This document shows, piece by piece, positions 7,418 to 13,940 of a stretch of DNA of 15,675 nt. The stretch lies in contig JAENXG010000030.1 in NCBI GenBank assembly GCA_016649675.1, forward strand, positions 1 to 15,675, given 5' to 3'. The notes beneath the pieces were generated by a model. The model had not been told where the DNA came from and searched no databases. It saw only the letters and a program-made list of their open reading frames with translations. How positions within the stretch are numbered: the first letter of the stretch is position 1; each line of letters opens with the position of its first letter. A program made the translations under genes and the position numbers. This DNA is from Methyloceanibacter sp. (GTDB taxonomy: Bacteria > Pseudomonadota > Alphaproteobacteria > Rhizobiales > Methyloligellaceae).

Positions 7418-8605
7418 TCAGGCGTGGGCGAGCGCGCGGCTCTTCAAGGCGACGCAGGCGGCATCGAGCTTCTCGCCAGCAAGGTCGATCTCCGCCTCGC
7501 CCACGATGAGCGGCGGCAAGAGGCGCACGACATTGTCGCCGGCCTGCACCGTCAGCATCTTCTCGGCGCGCAGCGCTTCCAGCAGCTCGAGGTTCGGCCC
7601 CTTGCATTTCAGCCCGAGCATCAGCCCCTGGCCGCGCACCTCCTCGATGACGTCACCATGCTCGTCCTGGAGAGCGGCAAGCCGCTGTTTCAACCTGAGC
7701 CCCATCTGCGCGACGTGATCGAGAAAGCCCTCCTCGAGCACCACGTCGAGCACGGCATTGCCGACCGCCATGGCGAGCGGATTGCCGCCGAAGGTCGAGC
7801 CGTGGCTGCCCGGCGTCATCGCGACGCCGACGGATTCGGTCATGAGGCAGGCGCCCATAGGGAAACCGCCGCCGAGCCCTTTGGCGGTCGCCATGATGTC
7901 GGGGGTGATGCCCGCCCATTCATGGGCGAACAGGCGCCCGGTGCGGCCCATGCCGGTCTGCACCTCGTCAAGCAGGAGCAGGATGCCGTGCTCGTCGGCG
8001 AGGCTGCGCAGATCCTGCAGGAAGCGCCAGGAGACCTCGCGCATGCCGCCTTCGCCCATGATCGGCTCGATGAGGATGCCGGCCGTGGCGTCGCCGATCG
8101 CGGCCTCGACCGCTTCAATGTCCAAGGCCTCAACCTTGTCGAACCCGTCCACCGGAGGCCCGAAGCCTTCGAGATGCTTGGCCTGGCCGCTGGCAGCGAT
8201 AGTGGCAAGCGTCCGGCCGTGAAAGGCGCCTTCGAAGGTGATGAGGCGATAGCGCTCGGGCGCGCCATTCTTGAAATGATAGCGGCGGGCGGCCTTGATG
8301 GCGCATTCGACCGCCTCGGCGCCGGAATTGGCGAAGAACACCCGGTCGGCGAAAGTCGCGCCGCAGAGCCTCTCGCCGAGCCGCTCCTGCTCCGGAATGC
8401 GGTGCAGATTGGAGACGTGCCAGAGCTTCTTTGCCTGCTCGGTCAAGGCCTTGACGAGATGGGGGTGGGCATGGCCGAGCGCCGTCACGGCGACGCCGCT
8501 GGCGAAGTCGAGATAGCGCTCGCCAGCCACGGTGAAGAGATAGGCACCTTCCCCGCGTGCGAAGGAAAGCTCGCTGCGGGCATAGGTCGGAAGGAGGGCC
8601 GACAT
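7418..8605 (-). CDS. argD: Acetylornithine aminotransferase
   Basis: A class-III PLP aminotransferase, 395 residues from the ATG at 8605, that transfers amino groups between glutamate and N-acetylglutamate semialdehyde. Visible: PTYARSELSFARGEG at the N-terminus, DFASGVAVTALGH (33-45), FFANSGAEAVECAIKAAR (90-107, PLP phosphate loop), TFEGAFHGRT (123-132), IEPIMGEGG (179-187), LLLDEVQTGMGRTG (210-223, Asp213 to PLP N1), and the Schiff-base lysine in ATAKGLGGGFPMGA (Lys242). The frame is open upstream to 8695, but the family start is MSALLPTYAR, and the upstream part contains the predicted promoter. Only a distant AGGGA is seen as a ribosome site. It is the first gene of argD-argF-hslO. A related succinyldiaminopimelate aminotransferase activity is possible, as in other ArgD proteins. 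Confidence 0.95.
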   Translation of the reverse strand: MSALLPTYARSELSFARGEGAYLFTVAGERYLDFASGVAVTALGHAHPHLVKALTEQAKKLWHVSNLHRIPEQERLGERLCGATFADRVFFANSGAEAVECAIKAARRYHFKNGAPERYRLITFEGAFHGRTLATIAASGQAKHLEGFGPPVDGFDKVEALDIEAVEAAIGDATAGILIEPIMGEGGMREVSWRFLQDLRSLADEHGILLLLDEVQTGMGRTGRLFAHEWAGITPDIMATAKGLGGGFPMGACLMTESVGVAMTPGSHGSTFGGNPLAMAVGNAVLDVVLEEGFLDHVAQMGLRLKQRLAALQDEHGDVIEEVRGQGLMLGLKCKGPNLELLEALRAEKMLTVQAGDNVVRLLPPLIVGEAEIDLAGEKLDAACVALKSRALAHA

Positions 8606-8633
8606 GAAACTTGCGCTGTCCCTGAAATAAAAT

Positions 8634-8651
8634 TGCCGCCGGGGGGCGGCA
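8634..8651 (-). promoter_or_regulatory. GC hairpin in the argD leader, attenuator-like
   Basis: Read on the minus strand, TGCCGCC, a CCCC loop and GGCGGCA form a perfect 7-pair stem directly followed by ATTTTATTT. It lies in the roughly 55-base leader between the predicted transcription start (about 8660) and the argD ATG (8605). The T-rich but interrupted tail makes it a weak terminator at best. It may attenuate the operon or simply be a leader structure. Confidence 0.4.
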
Positions 8652-8666
8652 GCAAGGAAACTCAGA

Positions 8667-8695
8667 GCATTAGGTCTCCCCTGGGAGCCTGTCAA
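8667..8695 (-). promoter_or_regulatory. argD-argF-hslO promoter with palindromic spacer
   Basis: On the minus strand a consensus TTGACA (8695-8690) is followed after exactly 17 bases by TAATGC (8672-8667), a strong sigma-70-type promoter with a start near 8660. The spacer itself is a near palindrome: on the plus strand GGTCTCCCCTGGGAGCC (8673-8689), with CTCCC and GGGAG arms separated by CT. Such placement suits a repressor site, but the regulator is unknown. Confidence 0.65.
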
Positions 8696-8940
8696 TCAGC
8701 GCCAAATGAGCGCTTATCCCATGCTTCTCCACCTTTCCATCCACTCTCCTATTTGTGTTCTTCGAAGAGAAGTGGCAGAATCCTATCGTTCCGGTGGAAA
8801 ACGGACTCACAAGCGTGGCGGACGCTTGCCGGGTTTTGCCGGATATAGTAGCGTAATACCGCTCGGCTACAAGATATCGTGGGTGCTGCGTTCGCGCCCG
8901 GGCGGTCATTCTCAGCAGTAATTCCGAGTGTTTTTTAGCG
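8696..8940. other. Non-coding stretch between argD promoter and gcrA leader
   Basis: No convincing gene in either strand. It contains two GANTC methylation-type sites, GAATC at 8778-8782 and GACTC at 8804-8808, and a TATAGT at 8844-8849 that resembles a -10 box but has no -35 partner at a proper distance. It presumably holds the gcrA promoter, which I cannot place. Confidence 0.4.
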
Positions 8941-8958
8941 CCGTCTCTAGGCAGACGG
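8941..8958. promoter_or_regulatory. Dyad upstream of gcrA
   Basis: CCGTCT (8941-8946) and AGACGG (8953-8958) form a perfect 6-base inverted repeat around CTAGGC, 34 to 51 bases before the gcrA ATG. It could be an operator or a leader hairpin. There is no T-run, so it is not a terminator for readthrough on the plus strand. Confidence 0.35.
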
Positions 8959-8961
8959 GGG

Positions 8962-8972
8962 GATTCTGAGTC
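8962..8972. promoter_or_regulatory. Paired GANTC (CcrM) sites before gcrA
   Basis: GATTC at 8962-8966 and GAGTC at 8968-8972 are separated by one base and lie 20-30 bases before the gcrA start. GANTC is the target of the alphaproteobacterial cell-cycle methylase CcrM, and GcrA senses methylation at such sites. Their position supports cell-cycle-dependent control of gcrA itself. Confidence 0.6.
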
Positions 8973-8991
8973 CAAACGAGGAGGCCAAACC

Positions 8992-9498
8992 ATGGGTTGG
9001 ACCGATGAGAGGGTTGAACTGCTAAAGAAACTCTGGGCCGAGGGACTGAGCGCGAGCCAGATCGCAGGTCGCTTGGGCGGAGTGACTCGTAATGCCGTGA
9101 TCGGCAAGGTGCATAGACTTGGGCTTTCGGGGCGGGCGACGAGTTCGCGCTCGTCAAGCCCGAGGCCGCGGCGGACGCATGTGCCGCGGGCCAATCGTGC
9201 GCCGTCGCTGATGTTCGGGACGCGCGGCAATACGGCGCTCAAGCCGAGTTACGAGGAAGAGCTTGAGCTGTCGCCGGCGCCGCTTAGGGAACTCGTCATC
9301 CCGCTCAACGAGCGGGCGAGCATCCTCACCCTGAAAGAGTCGATGTGCAAATGGCCCATCGGCGATCCGGGGGAGCCCGAGTTCCATTTCTGCGGTCGCA
9401 AGAGCTGCGCTTCGCTGCCTTATTGCGAGCACCACGCCCGCATGGCCTATCAGCCGGTGCAGATGCGCCGGCGGGAGAAGCGCTTCGCCACCGGCTAG
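8992..9498 (+). CDS. gcrA: Cell-cycle regulator GcrA
   Basis: A 168-residue transcription factor that, in alphaproteobacteria, binds sigma-70/RNA polymerase and activates promoters bearing methylated GANTC sites. The N-terminal DNA-binding domain is textbook: MGWTDERVELLKKLWAEGLS followed by ASQIAGRLGGVTRNAVIGKVHRLGLSGR (21-48). A variable basic Ser/Arg/Pro linker (about 49-80) leads to the C-terminal polymerase-contacting region with CKWPIGDPGEPEFHFCG (119-135) and PYCEHHARMAYQP (143-155), whose cysteines and histidines may bind metal. GAGGAGG (8978-8984) is 7 bases before the ATG. The gene stands alone, has its own terminator, and is convergent with phoB. Confidence 0.96.
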   Translation: MGWTDERVELLKKLWAEGLSASQIAGRLGGVTRNAVIGKVHRLGLSGRATSSRSSSPRPRRTHVPRANRAPSLMFGTRGNTALKPSYEEELELSPAPLRELVIPLNERASILTLKESMCKWPIGDPGEPEFHFCGRKSCASLPYCEHHARMAYQPVQMRRREKRFATG

Positions 9499-9521
9499 AA
9501 TAACCGGCAGGAGCCAACGAT

Positions 9522-9550
9522 AAGAGGCGCCGCAACCCGGCGCCTCTTTT
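9522..9550 (+). terminator. Intrinsic terminator of gcrA
   Basis: AAGAGGCGCC (9522-9531) and GGCGCCTCTT (9539-9548) form a perfect 10-pair stem around GCAACCC, ending in TTTT, 24 bases after the gcrA stop. On the opposite strand the hairpin is followed by only a short TT, so it is mainly a plus-strand terminator. Confidence 0.88.
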
Positions 9551-9572
9551 CATTTCACGATAAGGGTGGGGG

Positions 9573-9617
9573 CCTCATCCTTTGCGACGCGGCCTTCGCC
9601 CGCTCCTCTGGATGAGG
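9573..9617 (+). repeat. REP-like element, copy 1
   Basis: A 45-base imperfect palindrome bounded by CCTCATCC (9573-9580) and GGATGAGG (9610-9617), with interior CGACGCGGCC and CGCTCCTCT. It matches the dispersed intergenic repeat pattern common in Hyphomicrobiales. It forms an inverted pair with the copy at 9626-9669 and may also act as a stop for phoB transcripts. Confidence 0.65.
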
Positions 9618-9625
9618 AATTGACG

Positions 9626-9669
9626 CCTCACCCTGAGGAGGCGCGTAAGCGCCGTCTCGAAGGGAGAGG
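9626..9669 (-). repeat. REP-like element, copy 2 (inverted)
   Basis: Read on the minus strand, this begins CCTCTCCCTTCGAGACGGCG and ends CTCCTCAGGGTGAGG, the same plan as copy 1 in opposite orientation, with an inner GGCGC-TTAC-GCGCC stem. The copies are 8 bases apart. The outer 16 bases recur at 4245-4260. Confidence 0.65.
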
Positions 9670-9679
9670 CCCGTGATCG

Positions 9680-10387
9680 CTAGGCGGGTTCTTCGAGCTT
9701 GTCGGAGAAGGCGTAGCCGGCGCCGCGCACGGTGCGGACGGGATTGGTCTCCGGCCCGCGCATCATCGCCTTGCGCAAACGCCCGATATGCACATCGACC
9801 GTGCGCTCGTCGACATAGACGTTGCGGCCCCACACACCATCGAGCAGCTGGGCGCGGCTGAACACGCGGCCGGGGCTCTGCATGAGGAACTCGAGCAAGC
9901 GAAACTCGGTCGGGCCGAGATGAACCTGGCGGCCATTCCGCGTCACGCGGTGCGATTCCCGGTCGAGCTCGATGTCGCCGACGCTTAGGACCGAGGCGAT
10001 GCGCTCTGGGTGGGTGCGCCGCAAGATGGCCCTCACCCGCGCCATCAGCTCTGGGAGCGAGAACGGCTTGACCACGTAGTCGTCGGCGCCGGTGGTGAGC
10101 CCCCTGATGCGGTCGCTCTCCTCGCTCCGCGCCGTCAGCAGGATGATGGGAATGGTGCGGCTATCCTTGCCGGTGCGGAGGCGCCGGCACAGCTCGAGCC
10201 CGGAAAGGCCCGGCAGCATCCAGTCGAGCACGATCAGGTCGGGCGAGCCCTCGGCAATGGCCACCTCCGCCTCGTCGCCGCGATGCACCACGTCGACGGT
10301 ATAGCCTTCGGCCTCAAGATTGTAGCGCAGGAGCAAGGCCAACGGCTCCTCGTCCTCAACGACCAAGACCTTGGCACCTTGGCTCAT
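9680..10387 (-). CDS. phoB: Phosphate regulon response regulator
   Basis: An OmpR/PhoB-class response regulator, 235 residues from the ATG at 10387. The receiver domain begins KVLVVEDEEPLALLLRYNLEAEGY, with acidic pocket Glu11/Asp12, phospho-acceptor Asp55 in VLDWMLPG, the conserved Thr in ILLTAR and Lys in YVVKPFS. The winged-helix output domain carries LGPTEFRLLEFLMQSPGRVFSR, ERTVDVHIGRLRKAM and RTVRGAGYAF. An in-frame ATG at 10405 would add MLETNA and lie only 3 bases after the phoU stop; the shorter start matches family length, but the ribosome sites do not decide. It is the last gene of the pst operon. PhoB phosphorylated under phosphate limitation should activate its own operon at 15103-15120. 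Its usual kinase PhoR is not in the window. Confidence 0.94.
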   Translation of the reverse strand: MSQGAKVLVVEDEEPLALLLRYNLEAEGYTVDVVHRGDEAEVAIAEGSPDLIVLDWMLPGLSGLELCRRLRTGKDSRTIPIILLTARSEESDRIRGLTTGADDYVVKPFSLPELMARVRAILRRTHPERIASVLSVGDIELDRESHRVTRNGRQVHLGPTEFRLLEFLMQSPGRVFSRAQLLDGVWGRNVYVDERTVDVHIGRLRKAMMRGPETNPVRTVRGAGYAFSDKLEEPA

Positions 10388-10408
10388 GGCGTTCGTCTCA
10401 AGCATGAA

Positions 10409-11140
10409 TTACCCCGCCGAGCGCTTCAGCGCGACCGGCGTCGTGCTTGTGGTGTCGCCCTTGGGGCGCTGATCGGTGATTGGCCTGCCATGCACGAGGT
10501 AATAGACCGTCTCTGCGATGTTGGTGGCGTGGTCGCCGATGCGCTCGATGTTCTTGGCGCCGAACAAGAGATGGGTGCAAAGCCCGATGTTGCGCGGGTC
10601 CTCCATCATGTAGGTGAGGAGCTCGCGAAACAGCGAGTTGTACATGGCGTCGATCTCTTCGTCCTTGTACCAGACCTTGAGCGCGCGGTCGGCGTCGCGC
10701 TCGATGAAGGCGTCGAGCACCTCCTTCAGCTGACCGAGAGCGAGCTCGCCCATATGCTTCAGGCCGAGCATCAGCTGCTTCGGCTGTTGCTCGCTCACCA
10801 CCGCGACGGCGCGCTTGGCGATGTTCTTGCCGAGATCGCCGATGCGCTCGAGATCGTTGGCGATGCGGAGCGCCGCCATGATCTGGCGGAGGTCGTAGGC
10901 CAGAGGCTGACGGCGCGCGATCATCACCACCGCCTGCTCCTCGATCTCCTTCTCCAGCTCGTCGATCGCCTCGTCCTCATTGATGGTGGCGGCTGCAAGC
11001 TGCGGATCGCGGCGTTCCAGGGCGTCGATGGACTGGCCGAGCACCTGCTCGGCGAGGCCGCCCATCTTGGCGACCTTGTTGTTGAGGAGGGAGAGTTCCT
11101 CCTCATACGACCTGACGATATGCTCGTGCTGCTTTTCCAT
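10409..11140 (-). CDS. phoU: Phosphate signalling protein PhoU
   Basis: A 243-residue cytoplasmic protein made of two repeated three-helix PhoU domains. Each has the metal-binding signature: ANDLERIGDLGKNIAKRA (94-111) and AKNIERIGDHATNIAETV (195-212). The N-terminus EEELSLLNNKVAKMGGLAEQ is typical. PhoU damps PhoR/PhoB signalling and Pst activity when phosphate is sufficient. GAGGAGACC precedes the ATG at proper distance. It lies 27 bases after pstB and just before phoB. The last 25 residues (PKGDTTSTTPVALKRSAG) are an unstructured extension. Confidence 0.96.
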   Translation of the reverse strand: MEKQHEHIVRSYEEELSLLNNKVAKMGGLAEQVLGQSIDALERRDPQLAAATINEDEAIDELEKEIEEQAVVMIARRQPLAYDLRQIMAALRIANDLERIGDLGKNIAKRAVAVVSEQQPKQLMLGLKHMGELALGQLKEVLDAFIERDADRALKVWYKDEEIDAMYNSLFRELLTYMMEDPRNIGLCTHLLFGAKNIERIGDHATNIAETVYYLVHGRPITDQRPKGDTTSTTPVALKRSAG

Positions 11141-11167
11141 TCGATCGGTCTCCTCGATAGCGTAAGA

Positions 11168-11986
11168 CTAGCCGAAGCGGCCGGTGATGTAGTCCTGCGT
11201 ACGCTGCTGCTTGGGATTGGTGAAAATTCTGGTCGTCTCATCGATCTCGATCAACTCGCCGAGATACATGAAGGCGGTGAAGTCGGAGGTGCGGGCGGCC
11301 TGCTGCATGTTGTGGGTGACAATAGCAATTGTGTAGTCCTTCTTCAGGACGTCGATCAACTCCTCGATCTTGGCGGTGGAGATCGGGTCGAGCGCCGAGC
11401 AGGGCTCATCGAGCAAAATGACCTCAGGCTTGATGGCGACGGTGCGGGCGATGCACAACCGCTGCTGTTGGCCGCCGGATAGGCTCAAGCCGCTGGCGTC
11501 GAGCTTGTCCTTGGCCTCATCCCAGATGGCCGCACGCCGCAGCGCTTCCTCGACGCGGGCGTCGAGGTCGGCCTTGGACATCTGCTCGTAGAGGCGCACG
11601 CCGAAGGCGATGTTCTCGTAGATGGTCATGGGGAACGGCGTCGGCTTCTGGAACACCATACCCACCTTGGCGCGGAGCAGATTGAGATCCTGATGGGGAC
11701 TCAAGATGTTCTCGCCGTCGAGCAGCACCTCGCCCTCGGCCCGCTGATTGGGGTAAAGGTCATACATGCGGTTCAGGACGCGCAGCAGGGTAGACTTGCC
11801 ACAGCCCGAGGGGCCGATGAACGCCGTCACCTTGTTCTTGTAGAGGTTGACGTTGTTGTCCGCCAGCGCGCGGTAGTCCCCATAGTAAAAGTTCAGATGA
11901 CGCACCGCGACCTTCGGTTCCAGGGCGGGGGCATCGCTCGACATGGCGACCTGCTCTTTTACGTCAGTGTGGATGGCTAGACTCAT
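11168..11986 (-). CDS. pstB: Phosphate ABC transporter ATP-binding protein
   Basis: A 272-residue ABC ATPase that powers high-affinity phosphate import. Walker A GPSGCGKST (58-66), the Q-loop in MVFQKPTPFP (Gln113), signature LSGGQQQR (169-176), Walker B VILLDEP (189-195) and the switch His225 in IVTHNMQQA are intact. VRHLNFYYGDYRAL and the PTPFPMTIYENIAFG segment are characteristic of PstB rather than other ABC ATPases. The ATG overlaps the pstA stop codon as ATGA (11983-11986), implying translational coupling. An internal ATG at residue 15 is an alternative start nearer the usual family N-terminus. Confidence 0.97.
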   Translation of the reverse strand: MSLAIHTDVKEQVAMSSDAPALEPKVAVRHLNFYYGDYRALADNNVNLYKNKVTAFIGPSGCGKSTLLRVLNRMYDLYPNQRAEGEVLLDGENILSPHQDLNLLRAKVGMVFQKPTPFPMTIYENIAFGVRLYEQMSKADLDARVEEALRRAAIWDEAKDKLDASGLSLSGGQQQRLCIARTVAIKPEVILLDEPCSALDPISTAKIEELIDVLKKDYTIAIVTHNMQQAARTSDFTAFMYLGELIEIDETTRIFTNPKQQRTQDYITGRFG

Positions 11987-12840
11987 GTCAGCACCTTCTT
12001 GGAAGCAAGCATGCGCGCCAGGATGCTTAAGCCCAGCACAGTGACTGTAATTAGGAGAGCCCCGGTCCAGGCGAGCTGCTGCCAGTCTGCGTAGGGACTC
12101 AAGGCAAACTGGAAGATGACGACCGGAAGGCTCGCCATGGGCGCGTTCAGGTTCCAGCTAAAGAACTGGTTGTTCAGCGCCGTGAACAGGAGCGGCGCCG
12201 TCTCGCCGGTGATGCGGGCGATGGCGAGCAACACCCCGGTGATCATGCCGGCGCGCGCGGCGCGGTAGGCAATATCGCGGATCACCAACCATCGCGGGAT
12301 GCCAAGGGCGACCGAAGCCTCGCGCAAGGTGTTGGGCACGAGCAGCAGCATATCCTCGGTGGTGCGCACCACGACGGGGATGACGATGATGGCGAGCGCC
12401 ACCGACCCCGCCCAGGCGGAGAAGTGTCCCATGGTCGCAACCATGATCTCGTAGACGAAAAGGCCGATAACGATGGAGGGCGCGCTCAACAGAATGTCGT
12501 TAATGAAGCGGACCACCATGGTGAGCTTGGAGTGCCGGCCATACTCGGCCATGTAGGTCCCGGCCAGGATGCCGAGCGGCGTGCCGAAGATGACCGCGAG
12601 AACGGTGAGGATCAGGCTGCCCATGATCGGGTTCAGCAATCCGCCGACCCCGCCGGGTGGCGGCGTCATCTCGGTGAACACCCCCAGCGAGAGCCCACCC
12701 ACGCCTTTCACCACGAGCACGAGCAGGATGAGCACCAGCCAGCTCAAGCCGAAGGCGGCAGCGCCGATCGACAATGCGGTGGCGATATGATTGCCCCGGC
12801 GTCTGCGGGCATAGCGGGGGGTCGCGGCTACGGTTGCCAT
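11983..12840 (-). CDS. pstA: Phosphate ABC transporter permease PstA
   Basis: A 285-residue inner-membrane permease. A basic N-terminus (RYARRRRGNH) leads into the first membrane span (about 20-45), then five more hydrophobic spans are visible. The cytoplasmic EAA loop that contacts PstB reads REASVALGIPRWLVIRDI. The periplasmic segment TEMTPPPGGVGGLLNPIMGS and the ITGETAPLLFTALNNQFF motif are characteristic of PstA. It begins 2 bases after pstC ends and overlaps pstB by 4 bases. Confidence 0.97.
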   Translation of the reverse strand: MATVAATPRYARRRRGNHIATALSIGAAAFGLSWLVLILLVLVVKGVGGLSLGVFTEMTPPPGGVGGLLNPIMGSLILTVLAVIFGTPLGILAGTYMAEYGRHSKLTMVVRFINDILLSAPSIVIGLFVYEIMVATMGHFSAWAGSVALAIIVIPVVVRTTEDMLLLVPNTLREASVALGIPRWLVIRDIAYRAARAGMITGVLLAIARITGETAPLLFTALNNQFFSWNLNAPMASLPVVIFQFALSPYADWQQLAWTGALLITVTVLGLSILARMLASKKVLT

Positions 12841-12842
12841 GG

Positions 12843-13841
12843 TCAGTTTCCCGCCTTCCGCTCGATCCGCATCAGTAGCAGCCTTGCTGCGGCGAGCACG
12901 GCGAAGGTGATGAAGAACAGGATGAGGCCGAGCGCGATCAGCGAGGCGGTATAGAGATCGCCGGTCGCTTCGGTGAATTCATTGGCAATGGAGGCCGAGA
13001 TGGTCGTGCCCGGCGCCATGATCGATGGCATGATCCGGTGGGCATTACCGATGACGAAGGTCACCGCCATGGTCTCGCCAAGCGCGCGGCCCAAGCCCAG
13101 CATGACGCCGCCGATGATGCCGACGCGCGTGTAGGGGATGACCACGCGGCGCATCACCTCCCAGCGCGTGCAGCCGATGCCATAGGCCGCCTCTTTCAGC
13201 ACCGGAGGCACGGTATCGAACACCTCCCGGGTGATCGAGGTGATGAAGGGAAGCACCATGATGGCCAGGATCAGGCCGGCCGTCAGCAGACCGATGCCGT
13301 AAGGAGGGCCGGCGAACAGTTGATTGAGGATCGGAATATTGGCGAAGGTGTCGATCAGGGCCGGCTGCACATGGGCCTGGACAAACGGCGCGAATACGAA
13401 CAGTCCCCAGATGCCGTAGATGATGCTCGGGATGCCGGCCAAGAGCTCGATGGCGGTGCCGATGGTCCGTCGCAAGCTCTGCGGACAAATCTCGGTGAGA
13501 AAGATCGCAATGCCGAGGCTGACCGGAACGCCAATCAGCATGGCGATGACGGAAGTCAGCAGCGTGCCGTAGATGGCAGGCAAAGCGCCGAACTTCTCGG
13601 TGACCGGGTTCCAGCTTTGCGAGGTGAGGAAGTCGAAGCCGAAGGCGCGCCAGGCGGGGAGCGAGCCGAGCAGAAGCGAGAGCAAGACGCCGGCGAGGAT
13701 CACCAGCACGGCGATGGCCGATGACTGGGTCAGAAGGCGGAAGATAGCGTCGTCGCGGCTGAAGCGGCGCAGCATTTGGGAGCGCCTGCTCACGGCCTGG
13801 ACGAGCAACACGTCTCCCGAAGGGGCGGCCGCATCCATCAT
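12843..13841 (-). CDS. pstC: Phosphate ABC transporter permease PstC
   Basis: A 332-residue inner-membrane permease partner of PstA with six hydrophobic spans, the first at about 41-60. PstC marks include SWNPVTEKFGALPAIYGTL, ELLAGIPSIIYGIWGLFVF, the EAA loop KEAAYGIGCTRWEVMRRVVIP and GLGRALGETMAVTFVIGN. Two ATG codons are adjacent at 13841 and 13838, with GGGGA about 10 bases before the first. It is separated from pstS by 99 bases that contain a strong hairpin. Confidence 0.97.
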   Translation of the reverse strand: MMDAAAPSGDVLLVQAVSRRSQMLRRFSRDDAIFRLLTQSSAIAVLVILAGVLLSLLLGSLPAWRAFGFDFLTSQSWNPVTEKFGALPAIYGTLLTSVIAMLIGVPVSLGIAIFLTEICPQSLRRTIGTAIELLAGIPSIIYGIWGLFVFAPFVQAHVQPALIDTFANIPILNQLFAGPPYGIGLLTAGLILAIMVLPFITSITREVFDTVPPVLKEAAYGIGCTRWEVMRRVVIPYTRVGIIGGVMLGLGRALGETMAVTFVIGNAHRIMPSIMAPGTTISASIANEFTEATGDLYTASLIALGLILFFITFAVLAAARLLLMRIERKAGN

Positions 13842-13897
13842 CCCGTCAGTCCCCGATTTCGGTTAGGCATGAGATGTCCCAGCGGGAGCGAGAAAGC

Positions 13898-13926
13898 GAT
13901 AGGAGCGGTGAAGGACCGCTCCTATC
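13898..13926. repeat. Perfect 12-pair hairpin between pstS and pstC
   Basis: GATAGGAGCGGT (13898-13909) and ACCGCTCCTATC (13915-13926) are perfectly complementary around GAAGG. It lies 14 bases after the pstS stop and 57 bases before pstC in the direction of transcription. No T-run follows on the minus strand, so it is probably an mRNA 3'-end stabiliser or processing barrier rather than a full terminator. It would make the periplasmic binding protein mRNA more abundant than the transporter mRNA. Confidence 0.7.
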
Positions 13927-13940
13927 TTTGGTCAACCCAA

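Noticed and set aside
8711..8722. TTATCCCAT as a DnaA box controlling gcrA
   Set aside because: It differs from the TTATNCACA consensus at several of the critical last positions and is far from gcrA; not supported.
8826..8849. TTGCCG ... TATAGT as the gcrA promoter
   Set aside because: The spacer is only 12 bases, too short for a sigma-70 promoter, so I left the gcrA promoter unplaced.
10010..11482. A 490-codon open frame on the plus strand across phoB, phoU and pstB
   Set aside because: It is antisense to three intact, well-conserved genes and shows no domain features.
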